Below are positions 9,223 through 19,278 of a DNA stretch of 64,000 bases, piece after piece. The first letter of the stretch is position 1. Every line of letters begins with the position of its first letter. The notes beneath the pieces are model-generated. The model saw nothing but the letters and a program-made list of their open reading frames with translations, was not told the origin of the DNA and ran no database searches. The translations under genes were made by a program, and so were the position numbers. Source of the DNA: Calycina herbarum (lineage: Eukaryota; Ascomycota; Leotiomycetes; Helotiales; Pezizellaceae); the NCBI GenBank assembly GCA_001414485.1, contig LLEY01000106.1, positions 1 to 64,000 of the forward strand, read 5' to 3'.

Positions 9223-10132
9223 TATCAGAACTGAAAATTGAGGGGCAATATTTATTTGAGCTGAAAACGAACGAATCGAATAAATTGGTTCTAATGGAGG
9301 TACGGGTTTTAGATCTGAATACTTCGTGGTTGCGTAAACTTAGATGTGTCTAGAGAGCAATCGAAACTTGTGCTGGTATACCCTTCTTATAGAAATATAT
9401 TCACCGTCTTCGAAGGCTGAGAGTAGTGACTTAGCCTCACTCAGAATTCCGCCTCCGCTTTCAAAGTCAGATGAGATTTATTGACGAACATGTTCTCCTC
9501 AGGATCATCTATGCTGAGGGATTTTGGGGCTATGGCAAGGCAGAAAGGTATCATTTCTTAACGGCCTGTTGGTTATCAATGGAGTCGTTTGTTGGTGATG
9601 TTTCGACTAAATATCTTTACGGTAAAGAAAAGGCTCGGGCTCACATAAACCATGAACTCTTAAAATAGCTTATACGGGAAAGTTGGTTGGAGATTCAGTT
9701 CTTCTATTTAAGTAACCAACAGATTCTTTAGCACCCGTTCATATCATGTATTTCTTCATATCTCCACAGTTTTTATATAATAGGAGAAGGAGCTTGCTGG
9801 TTAAAATAGATCTGTTGAAATACATAGGTACTCTGCCTTGTTATTCTTTACCTGCCAAGCTAAACCAACATTGTTGTATGTTCCAACCTGACGAATCATA
9901 ATCTTCAGCGGCGCAGGCCGATGGCGGAGTTGTTGGTGAGTTGTTGGGTCTTAAATCTGATTGGTGTAAGATGCCCCCTGTAGGCTTAAGCAAATTTCCG
10001 CCCCTAAATTGCCAACTGACTTTCGCTGAGCTGTCCTTAATCTCACTCACTCAAAGAAATTTTAAACATCAGCCTCGGATTTCCACAATCCACAACCAAA
10101 AACTTTGCGAAAACCTCTTTCATCCGATAAAT
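9223..10132. other. Divergent promoter region
   Basis: Intergenic DNA between the minus-strand secreted-type gene and the plus-strand F-box-like gene. A 65-codon plus-strand frame near 9471 and the 64 codons in frame before 10133 look like chance. No clear TATA box. Confidence 0.5.
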
Positions 10133-10954
10133 ATGCCTGTTGTCAGTTATTCGCCTAATGTCTCGGGCCTCACTCTCACGGCTTCTCAGACGTGCAACCC
10201 AACCTTCGTTAAAACAAAGTCTCCGTTCCTCGAGCTCCCCTTCGAGATTCGAAGACTCATATATTCATACCTCATCCCGGACAATAAAATTTTTCTTGCT
10301 CAGCGAAATTTTCTTCAGCCTCGGCCTGCCTTTCGAAAGGACGGCAGTTCATGTTGTCCGGAAATATTACGCGTCAACCAAAAGGTCTACACCGAAATCT
10401 CGCTAGAATGGTACTCCAAAGCTGTTTTTGGGGTTTGCATAATCGAAAAAATTTCGGTGGATGAGGAAAAGGAATGCTATGGCGTGTTGTCATTTCTGGG
10501 GAAGTTTTTCAAATCAGGTGATCAACTTCCAAGTCAACTTCAACAAACCAAGAACCTCAGCCTCCAATTATGTCTCCTAAAACATGATTTGATAATCCCA
10601 GGTTCAACATATCGTCGGGGCCAGGCGCACCTGGACCAACTCGATGCTTTAGTCTCTTTGCTATGTGCACCCGAATCGAAACTTGAAAATCTAGCGTTTT
10701 ATGTTGGAACAACCGATATTGTAAGGAGACGAATGAGGAAACAACCGGAACTCATTCCTGAGTTTTTGGAAGCCAGATTGCACTCTCTACGGAAATTTCG
10801 GGGTTTAAAGGAGGTTAAGGTTCGTCTCAATATGCATCGGGTAACCCCTACAGAATTGGCTGTTTCACAGACGCCAAATCTAGATATTGATGCCTGGATG
10901 CATGAGTTTCTGGATCCTTTGAGAAAAGAGATGATGGAACCAAAGTCGTTGTAG
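10133..10954 (+). CDS. F-box-like / 2EXR-type protein
   Basis: A 273-aa protein. Residues about 32-48 read F-L-E-L-P-F-E-I-R-R-L-I-Y-S-Y-L, the fungal F-box-like motif (L-P-x-E-I-R-x-x-I-Y-x-Y-L) that heads many 2EXR or F-box-like proteins. After it come I-L-R-V-N-Q-K-V-Y-x-E (the usual L-x-x-N-R-Q-I-Y-x-E block) and a helical C-terminal half ending W-M-H-E-F-L-D-P-L-R. These proteins are very numerous in ascomycete genomes and mostly of unknown target; a Skp1-type partner is possible but not shown. The ATG at 10133 is preferred to an upstream in-frame one because the extra 64 residues lack conserved character and this start is 30 residues before the motif. No intron is visible. Confidence 0.8.
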   Translation: MPVVSYSPNVSGLTLTASQTCNPTFVKTKSPFLELPFEIRRLIYSYLIPDNKIFLAQRNFLQPRPAFRKDGSSCCPEILRVNQKVYTEISLEWYSKAVFGVCIIEKISVDEEKECYGVLSFLGKFFKSGDQLPSQLQQTKNLSLQLCLLKHDLIIPGSTYRRGQAHLDQLDALVSLLCAPESKLENLAFYVGTTDIVRRRMRKQPELIPEFLEARLHSLRKFRGLKEVKVRLNMHRVTPTELAVSQTPNLDIDAWMHEFLDPLRKEMMEPKSL

Positions 10955-11931
10955 ATAGTGGGGGAGTTTTCACCTGATGTAGACACCACCAAGATGCAAA
11001 GATTGAGAGAAGCAGGCAGCTCTTTTTAGGTTGAACTGTTTAATTTTCAATTTCATATTTTTAAGTGCTTTATTTATCATAGGAATCCAAGAGAGATCTC
11101 ATTGTTAATTTTTTAGAGATTCGCTGCAATGTTGGAGTCTGAATTATGTAAAACAATCTCTGCTGGGCCAAGAGAAGTGAATCACTCAGCCTTTGATGAT
11201 TTTGTATATTCTTCTTTCACTTTAGCTGCTAGGCTATTTTCTGTTAGTTTAATCTACAGACTAAGCGCTGTTGTCCTTTTTGTCCCCGGTACGAGGCATA
11301 TAACCCTTGCGATAAGGATTGTTGTACATGTAAGAACCCACTAGACTATAATCGGCCCGCAGGTTGGTGTGTTGGATTAGTACTTGGCAGTAAGATTGGC
11401 CATTTTATTCCCCTTACTGGTTCTGACTTTGCTTTAATTTAGTTCTTGGCAGAGGTGCTTTTCCCTTTTACGGCCCCTGTTACAATCCCAAAAGACAGCG
11501 CTTCTCAATCTGCCTTGACAAAGTAACTCCAGTAGGCTGTGAGCCAACAAAAGGCTATCGTGTGTACTCATTGCGCCTGGGACACGAGCTTTGCCTCATG
11601 TTGGCTTATTTACGTGTTGAGGTAGGGGACGCGGAGATGGAAGGACATTCTGCTGATCTATGTATAGATTTTGAATTATTTGTTGGTTAACAAGTAAACT
11701 ATAAAGCTGTGGAAGTCCATTTATACAAGATGAATTAAAAAGAAACAAGTCAATCACTTTCTGCTTAATTCCTCGCCTTTTGAACTGCAAAACCCTTTCA
11801 CCAATACTTATAACCATTTACAATCTATCTACCTCTCCTACACATATATCTCTCAAGCTTCCAAAACAAAACCCCAGCCAGCCTTCCAACACAAAATATC
11901 AAAACGACACTATCTCGGCTTCCACTGAAAG
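10955..11931. other. Intergenic region
   Basis: AT-rich noncoding DNA with the 3' end of the F-box-like gene and the promoter of the next gene. The 150 bases before 11932 are rich in C and A with few G, typical of a fungal leader. No RNA gene recognised. Confidence 0.5.
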
Positions 11932-13065
11932 ATGCAGTTATCCAAGTATCTTTTCGTTGCCAGTCTCAGCGTTCTCGCCTGCAATGTTAGCGGACTTATA
12001 GCCAGCCCACCTGGGCTTCATCCCAACTTTCAAAGGAGTCTCGATAGTCGAGCTGGGGTGGTACCGATAAAGAACCCCAGACCCGGCTCAGAACCAAATT
12101 CGCCTAAACCCAAAGAGGGGGAAAATGCTGGTTCTCGTGATTCCACACCTGAATCTACCGAGTCGGGTCGTAGGCAGAGGATCCAGGACGATAGTTACAT
12201 GACCACCGATCCAGGAATGAAACAGGTGTTATTGCCAAGCGAATATATGTCTAAGGGCCAAACAGCTCTGGAACAAAGTCGTGACTTGATTCGGGCATAC
12301 CCAAGAGTAGATAAGGAATTTCCTTCTTACAGCGAAAGATATGAACGAGTTTACGATTTTAAAGTAGAGGATGGCAACCCCACTTCAGGAACCAATGCCC
12401 TCGAGGATATCCCAGACTTAGCTGAGATTTTCAAGGGAATGGGAATAGACGGCAATAAACGATGGTCCGAATTTGGTTACGCATCTAAGGGAACATTAAT
12501 AACGGCAGAGGTCAAACCCGAAGAAGTTCAATTGGTTGCTTATATGAATATTGACAAGAATAGTGGAACTGTTCTTGGTCTGGAGGTGTCTTCTCAGGCT
12601 GATATTGACCCTATCGCAATTGGAAACGGCCCTGTACCACGGAGACTCTTCAGCAGTGAGCTAGTAGCCCTGTCTTACAGAGAAGTTGCTGGCTCATTGG
12701 ATAGTATGAAGAATTTTCTCCAGTGGCCAGTCAAAAACTTGGGAACACAAAAAACCATCGCAGACGCATTCCGTGCCAAAGGAGTCAAGGACGAAGACAG
12801 GGACGCGGGAGAAATGATTGAAGTGTGGCCTGGAGAGATTCCAGGCAAGCTCCTCAATGATCCTTTTAGTGGCCTTGCTGGAACAGACAATGCTCGACCC
12901 GGAGTCCGATTGACGGGTGATTATCCGGATTCCTCTAAGGGCCTAGAGGTTGTCAAAATCCAGGCTTGGTACAGAGTAAAGGGAGCTGAAGACAAGCGAG
13001 CTAGTGCACTTAACCTTGTGTACGGACGTGCTGAGGTGGTTCCGGGTCTTCAAGGGCTTCAATAG
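11932..13065 (+). CDS. Secreted orphan protein, 377 aa
   Basis: A single-exon frame. Residues 1-20 form a signal peptide (M-Q-L-S-K-Y-L-F-V-A-S-L-S-V-L-A-C). Residues about 25-85 are a low-complexity Pro/Ser/Glu/Arg-rich linker with R-R-Q-R, a possible dibasic (Kex2-like) processing site. From about residue 90 a folded part follows, with G-M-K-Q-V, a segment rich in charged and aromatic residues, and a block with L-V-A-L-S-Y-R-E-V-A-G, W-P-V-K-N-L-G-T-Q and W-Y-R-V-K-G. Apart from one Cys in the signal region the mature protein has no Cys, unusual for a small secreted fungal protein. I do not recognise the family and assign no function. It is the last intact gene before the repeats. Confidence 0.8.
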   Translation: MQLSKYLFVASLSVLACNVSGLIASPPGLHPNFQRSLDSRAGVVPIKNPRPGSEPNSPKPKEGENAGSRDSTPESTESGRRQRIQDDSYMTTDPGMKQVLLPSEYMSKGQTALEQSRDLIRAYPRVDKEFPSYSERYERVYDFKVEDGNPTSGTNALEDIPDLAEIFKGMGIDGNKRWSEFGYASKGTLITAEVKPEEVQLVAYMNIDKNSGTVLGLEVSSQADIDPIAIGNGPVPRRLFSSELVALSYREVAGSLDSMKNFLQWPVKNLGTQKTIADAFRAKGVKDEDRDAGEMIEVWPGEIPGKLLNDPFSGLAGTDNARPGVRLTGDYPDSSKGLEVVKIQAWYRVKGAEDKRASALNLVYGRAEVVPGLQGLQ

Positions 13066-14233
13066 ACCAGTAAGTTTTTTCTTCACTCACAGTTCGCTTG
13101 CAGACTTATATACTAAAGACAATATCCTACAGAAAACTTTTAGAGCCAAGGTATATTCATAGTTTTGGTAGCCTAGGATACGCCAAAGCTGGTCGATAGT
13201 CGATGAGAGATTAGGAGTATTTTCATTTTTCTTTTTCAACCAGAAACTTTCTTTACAGAAAATGTTAGTCGGGATTTTGTTTCGGAAGAGTGTTAGGTTT
13301 CAGACTATTGGGAGCATGTGGTAGATGAATGAGAGTTACCTGGTTAGCAATGAATTGTAGTCTTCCTTTTAAAATTTAAGGAATATTTTCTATAATCTTT
13401 TCAAACAAGTCCACCCTTGAATCACTAGGAGAAAAAGACAATACCCTTGCGCAACTATCAACAGACTCTTGAGTATATCTTGTCAATCACTTAATCAAGT
13501 TGTTATGGCCCGAGAATGAAAACCACCGCAGGTGTTACGGATAGTTAGTGGCTTGGCGGCTATGCGAGACGTTAATGAGGCTGTAAATACCCCAGGCGCT
13601 AAGCTAAGCGAGAATGGTCAAGCCATTGACCTATCTGCCTACCAAATCTATATTGTAACAGACTCAAAATGATCTTGGGTACAAAGATGCGGGGCACATC
13701 AACTTTCCACGCCATGCCACCTTTTCTTGCCCCGCCCTCGCCCTATCAAAAGCCACTCAAGTACTGTACACTCCTTTGTTCAAGCTGCTATAAAATTCCC
13801 AAAGTACTAGTGGTATAGATATTTAGTATTAGATGTACAATAGAGAGCCACCAGGATTCTATAAGGATTATTCTGAAAGGTCTATGAAGTTTGCTTTTCT
13901 AAAATTGTGAATATTATCAATCTAAAACCCCTGAATATCCAAATACGGCTTAAAAAGGAATCATCTGGTTTAAAAAGGACTTATATTAAACGTGTAAGTA
14001 GCTGATATAACGACCTCCTTAGATAGACATAGCTAGTCAGGTTAGCTCAACGTCGTTAAGACATATATATATTATTTATACCTTAAGGAGGTATGCCAGT
14101 GATAGTAGAATAGTAGAGTAGATAGTACTATAAACTCTACATAAGTTAATTACACATTTCGTAAAACCTGGTATAAAACTCATACCTGAGAGAGGAAAGC
14201 TTGATAAAGATAGTAGAATTGATAATATATATA
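13066..14233. other. Gene-island edge before the first transposon
   Basis: AT-rich noncoding DNA that turns RIP-like from about 13950. It includes a 9-bp inverted repeat, ACCTCCTTA (14013-14021) and TAAGGAGGT (14084-14092), of unknown meaning. No gene is seen. Confidence 0.5.
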
Positions 14234-15704
14234 ACGTGTTTTACAAGCGAGTCGCCTATATAAGCGGGTCGCCCACTTTCCTCGTCGCGTACTATATACC
14301 ACCTTTAAATCATAATAGCTCAACACTACAACGTTCAATTACCTTCTTAAGAAGCTAATATTATTTTAGTAACCTAAGAACTCGAAAACAACGCGTTATT
14401 AACCGAACAAAGCGCTATAAAGATTTACCATGTTCCTTAAAAGACTCTCTCTAATTAACGCGCCGGAAAGCTCTTATGACGCGATTGCCAGCCTAATTCG
14501 AAAAAGCTTATAAAGCTAGAGGAGGAGGTAATAGTTAGATATATATTAGAGTTAGATTTGCGAGGGTTTTCGCCTATAAGGGATATAGTATAAGATATAG
14601 CTAACAATCTGCTAAGAGAGCGTAACAGAAAGCCTATAGGTAGGAACTAGCTAGATAACTTTATAAAACGTATACCTAAGCTTAAAACTCGATAGAGTCG
14701 TTTATATAATCGTTAACGAGCTTTAACTAAGGATCCGCGAGTTATTAGCCTATAGTTTATACTTATATAGTCTATTAAAGAGAAATATAGTATTTAAGAT
14801 AAGGATATTTATAACTTTAACAAAAGTAGCTTTATAATAGGAGTTATTTCGTTCTAACTTGTTATTATAAGCTTAAAAACACGTAGGAAGCAAAAGCAAG
14901 TTTAGCTAGGTAATCGTAAGTAGGTTATAGTTATTTAGAGAGTCAACGTAATAAGATAAGCAATCCCGCTATTTATTATATTCGCAGGCAAAGTACTTAT
15001 TTCTACCTAGTACTAAGACATATATATACTATATAATTAGGTAATTAAGGTTAGCAACAACAGCTAGACAAATAATAAGCTTAGAGTTATATAGTTAAAG
15101 CATTTTAACAAGTATATAAAGGCACAAAGTATAGGAGGATATCGTTTATTAATTATTAATAGTTATAAAAGCTATAACTCGCTTAAATTCTAGTAACTCT
15201 ATAAAGACTTAAACATTATTACCCTCTATATACCTCTACACTCATCGTACCTACTACAGCCGCTTAATATAGTCTACTTCTCGTTATTAAAGCAAGCGTA
15301 TAGAGCTAAGATATTAGGCTTAGTATAGAATCATATTAATTATATTACTAAAGAAACCTTTCTTCTCGCGTTTAAAGCAGCTTTTTATAAAGCATTTATA
15401 AAGGATAACATCTACGCGAGTTTTAAAGAGGCTAGGCTAGTCCTATATAGCCTAGAAGCTATGTTATCAAAGCTTGATTTAAGGCTTCGTACGCTAACAC
15501 TAACAATACCAGAAGACACTCTATAGACACCTAAAACACTAAGTAACGTATATAAAATAATAGCTTAATCAACGCTTATTCGAGATCGGATTCAAAGACA
15601 TTAAGACTCGTTACCTAGTTCTATTATTCAGTCTCTTAATCAACTTAAAAAAGGCTCAACTAGGGTAATACATAATATAGTATTAATATATAAGGAAATC
15701 ACTA

Positions 15705-17562
15705 ACGTCATCTACAAGCGAGTGTAATACACAAGTGAATATAACACGGAATTACATAAGACGCGTCACTCTAACTAAAACTCGAATACTACTATAACCA
15801 ACGATATAAAACAAAAGCGACGAAAGAAAAATTCTCCTAGCTAGTTAGGCTATGGATCGTAACCGTGATTTAAGTACTAGAGCTGCTGCTATAATCTATA
15901 GAGTCGATTATAGTATACTAGGTCGCTGATAATATAGTTAACCTTTATAACGCGATTCTACGTCTAAATCTCGAAAGCTTATAGATCTAGAGGAGTTAGT
16001 AATAGTTTAATATATCCTCGACCTTAATATACGCGTATTTCCTCCTAGACTTGCTAGTATAATAGATATAGCGAACCGACTACTCTATAACTGTAATATA
16101 GCACTTGTTAGTAGGAACTAGGCTTCTAACTTTATAAAGCGATAATAAGTCTTATAAACGTGTCTTTATTAGAAGTATAATTACTAGAGAGCCTAATACG
16201 AAGACCTTGATACGATTTCTACGTGGTTCCGACTAGTTTAAAATATAACTACTAAATATAGTATCTAAGATAAAGATATCTATAACTTTAACGAGATAGG
16301 CTTTATAATAGGTATTATCTCAATAGGAATAGTAGTTATAAGTACTAAAAGACGTAGGAGGCCGAAAATGGCTTAGTAAGGCAATAGAGAATAGGTTATA
16401 GTTATTCAGGGTGTTAGTTTCTATGGCTACGCGGTTCCTCCGTTTATTATCGTTGCTAGTAAATACTACCTTGTGCTATAGTATGAAAATAGTGAATTAC
16501 TAAAGGACTGGCGTATTACTGTAAGCGATAATAGTTAGATAATAAATAAAAGGGGTCTTAAATAGCTTTAGTACTTCAACGAGTATACTAGAGGTCGGAT
16601 AATTAGAATATACCGTCTACTTATCCTCGACAGCTATAAGAGCTACTACTTAACAGATTTTAAGCTTTATTATAAAGAGAATAATATTATTACTCTCTAT
16701 ATACCTCCTTATTTGTCTCACCTCCTTCAGCCTCTTAACGTCGGTTGTTTTAGCCTACTAAAGCAGGTATATAGGCGGTATATTAAAGATATAATACAGA
16801 GATATATTATATATATTATAAAAGCCGACTTTTTACCTGCCTTCTATGCCGCCTTCCAGTAAGCTATGACGCTAATAAATATTCGAGGGGGCTTCTAAGG
16901 AGCTAGGCTTGTTCTATTTAATCTAGAAAGTGTAATATCTCTACTAGATATTAAGCTACGTATACTAACCCCTTCTAAATCAGCTATTAACCTACCTCTA
17001 TAGGTTTTAAAGACCTCGAATAACCTAATTAAAGCGACTTTATAATTAGAATTCCTAAAATCCTGTATTTCTATATATTAAAATAGCTTGCCGACTTTAA
17101 TTTTCCAAGTAATTAACTAATTTATAAAAGGGGCACATAGGATAATACACTAGGTTGTATTATTAAAGGCAGAGGTCTAGGACCTTCGAGAGGCAAATAA
17201 AACCCTAAGTAAGCGTCGAAGGGCTAGAAAGACACGTGTCTGTTAAGGAGGAACATTGACTTTATAAGAGGGGTAGAACCTTTTGTCCTAGAAGAATATC
17301 TAGAGTACTATATAACAGGAAGAGGATAAAGAGGGAGGGGTAGCTACTAGACTCCGACCAAGGGAACGACGCTGTAAACGATGTAGCAATACTAGTTATA
17401 ATATACGTACCTATGAAATTGATATTAATATATCTGAAGAGGAGGAATTAGAGTAGTTTTAATCAATTTTGTTTATTATAGGTAGTTAATTATAATTTTT
17501 ATTAGGGTGGTACGATTCCGTGTTGTATTCACTTGTGTGTTACACTCGCTTGTAGATGACGT
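15705..17562 (+). mobile_element. Fot1/pogo-type element F, nested in copy A
   Basis: 1858 bp with inverted ends of about 48 bp (ACGTCATCT then two 17-bp units beginning ACAAG), flanked by TA at 15703-15704 and 17563-17564. The sister of its host at 25900-27751 has the matching empty site (ACTAGTC near 27370), which fixes the borders exactly. It keeps more CpA and TpG than its surroundings, consistent with a later arrival. Confidence 0.95.
15830..17460 (+). pseudogene. Transposase of element F
   Basis: Reading through TAG/TAA gives Y-N-F-N-E-I-G-F (Asp to Asn at 16290-16292), W-R-I-T-V-S-D-N, then L-L-I-L-D-S-Y-K-S-Y with its catalytic Asp kept, P-P-Y-L-S-H-L-L-Q-P-L-N-V-G-C-F and a C-terminal C-K-R-C-S-N-T-S-Y-N-I-R-T finger. 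This is the standard pogo/Fot1 DDE layout. Several TAG stops and the lost first Asp make it inactive. It is the best preserved protein of the Fot set, next to the elements at 27784 and 30017. Confidence 0.88.
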
Positions 17563-17945
17563 TAGTCTTCGTATAATAACTAAGGCTACAACTAAGCGTA
17601 AAAGTCGTAAGAGGAAGTATATTAAGAGTTAAGAGACATTAATAGTAGGCAACGTAGCTGATTTAATTATATCTAAGGAAAATAGTGGCCAGAAACAAGG
17701 TAAAGAGTCTAGGAAGAGAGTTCGCGTAGATAAGCACTATAGCTGTTGTAGTAAAACTAGGCATAATTCTCGTACTTATTAAGTAGAAATATTAGATATA
17801 GAAGATAGCGAAAGTTCTGAAGAATACTAGATAGCTTCTATAGTAATAATAACTTTGTATAGTGTTGAGTATTTTATATTATAATAACACTAGGTTGAAA
17901 AAGTGGGCGACTCGCTTGTGTAGGCGACTCGCTTGTGAAACACGT

Positions 17946-18529
17946 TATAAGTAAAGTAATGATTAGTAGAACTAGGTTATTCATGACTATTTATCTTCGT
18001 TAACGTGGAACTATTTCGAGAATGTTTTTGTACAGGTTGCTCATCCGTTAAGCAACTGGCGGATTACTCTAGGTATTATTAAACTTAGGTATATGAATAG
18101 AAAACCAGGGCAATCTAGTATATATATCGCAATTGTCTATTTCCCTCAGCATGTTAGGGAGAATAGGCAGCAATGCTACAGAGACTATGTAGCTTGTTTA
18201 TAAGATTTAGTCTTGATTAGTCGAAGAAAAGACATGATTGCTGGAAGACATAGATACATGTCAATATTTCCCGAGGCACGAGGCATTCTAGGAACATTAT
18301 TGTGGCAAATGCCTACCTACAGCAAAGCCGTGATTTCTCCATAAGTTCCCCACCATTCCTCCATGATATCTTACACCATTCTTCCATAAACTTTTACAAT
18401 GCTTTCCCATCGCAAATTACATGGTTCTTTATCCGAACATCCATTGTTTGTCCATAGAAGCTTCGTCGCATATTATACCATTCTCCCATCAATCGCTACA
18501 CTTCACACTCATATTCTTGTGCAGCTGAC
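17946..18529. other. Spacer between the Fot element and the broken genes
   Basis: Returns to ordinary composition within about 100 bases of the transposon end. C-rich leader-like sequence lies just before 18530. No gene supported; a 63-codon frame at 18399 overlaps the next gene in another frame. Confidence 0.5.
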
Positions 18530-19039
18530 ATGGAGACTTCTTCTGGTTCTCAGTCTTTTGTTCGGCTTACTCAGACTGCTGCGAAATTGAATGTTCTTCG
18601 ATGCTTAAGCAATGCCGAGGTCAAGCGTGTGACGGAAGCCAAAGAGACACTAACAAAGGTACACACGTCTTCAAGACAGAGGAAGTACAAGTTATTTCTG
18701 TACGAGGTTCTGCGCACTTCAGGTCCCCATATAGTCTTGCTTTGTGCCGTAGCCCTTGGCTAAGGCAGGGTTGTTGATATGAAGAATTGCGACAGAGATG
18801 CCCTGGGTAACGATATCAAAAACAAGAATTCGAAAATCAATTCTCGAACCATTCGATCGCTTGCTACAAGCTATGGAATACCTAGCTCTACAGATGGTGC
18901 GTCCTCATTCTTTATGTCTGATGTCCATAGCTTATCTACAGCAGAACTACCATAACAAGCTATCGTTGAGCAGCCTCGAAAGCGGGTTCGGAGCGCGCCT
19001 GAAACCGAGTCCCAAGATCCAGTACGAATACTAGGTTAG
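18530..19039 (+). pseudogene. Hypothetical protein gene broken by two RIP-type stops
   Basis: One frame runs from ATG 18530 to TAG 19037-19039 (169 codons) and is interrupted only by TAA at codon 78 (18761-18763) and TAA at codon 142 (18953-18955). Both fit CAA to TAA in a CpA context. Between and after the stops the chain stays protein-like: D-R-D-A-L-G-N-D, S-R-T-I-R-S-L-A, G-I-P-S-S-T-D-G, and a basic C-terminus P-R-K-R-V-R-S. The N-terminal third is helical and charged. I do not recognise the family. An alternative is that one or both stops lie in introns, but no good splice pair is seen. Confidence 0.6.
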
Positions 19040-19278
19040 AAATTTCACTCAATATTGTTTACTCCTTCATCTAATGTAAAGTAGTGCCAGTGGAGGCGTC
19101 TACTGTAGTGGAAACTTGAGCACCAGAGTCGGTCCTAGAAGCCGTGCTGCCTACGCAAAAATAGGTATGTGAAATAGGATGAATTTGATATGGAGAGATG
19201 TACTGAGCCTTATTAGGCTCCTTCGCTGGACGAGCCTTTGAACTCACAATTGAACATAACAATTTGTCTCGTCTACAT

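Larger units (their letters stand above)
14360..17880 (+). pseudogene. Transposase of copy A (CENP-B HTH plus DDE)
   Basis: From about 14360 one frame, broken only by TAG/TAA, shows the helix-turn-helix part (A-I-K-I-Y-H-V-P, R-A-G-K-L-L, then D-C-Q-P-N-S-K-K-L), the first catalytic block I-Y-N-F-N-K-S-S-F (Asp to Asn at 14819-14821), L-L-I-I-N-S-Y-K-S-Y (second Asp block) and S-S-Y-L-L-Q-P-L-N. The frame is split by the nested element at 15704/17565 and resumes with S-R-K-R-K-Y-I-K and a degraded C-terminal C-C-x-x-T-R-H-N-S-R-T-Y finger. The order and spacing are those of pogo/Fot1 transposases. Loss of catalytic Asp and many stops make it inactive. Confidence 0.9.
14234..17945 (+). mobile_element. 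Fot1/pogo-type element, copy A (carries a nested element)
   Basis: The ends are inverted repeats of about 50 bp starting ACGTGTTTT, flanked by a TA duplication (14232-14233 and 17946-17947). Each end has two tandem 17-bp units sharing A-Y-A-A-G-C-G-R-G-T-C-G-C-C. Without the inner element (15705-17562) and one TA copy, the element is 1852 bp, the usual Fot1 size. It is less RIP-mutated than its sister copy at 25900-27751. Confidence 0.95.

Noticed and set aside
9471..9668. 65-codon plus-strand frame
   Set aside because: No motif; sits in a promoter region between divergent genes.
9941..10132. N-terminal extension of the F-box-like gene
   Set aside because: In frame but with no conserved character; the start at 10133 places the motif at the usual distance.
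11129..11344. 71-codon frame after the F-box-like gene
   Set aside because: Only a weak hydrophobic stretch; no convincing start context or family.
14013..14092. 9-bp inverted repeat as a small transposon end
   Set aside because: No duplication flanks it and the arms are too short to distinguish from chance.
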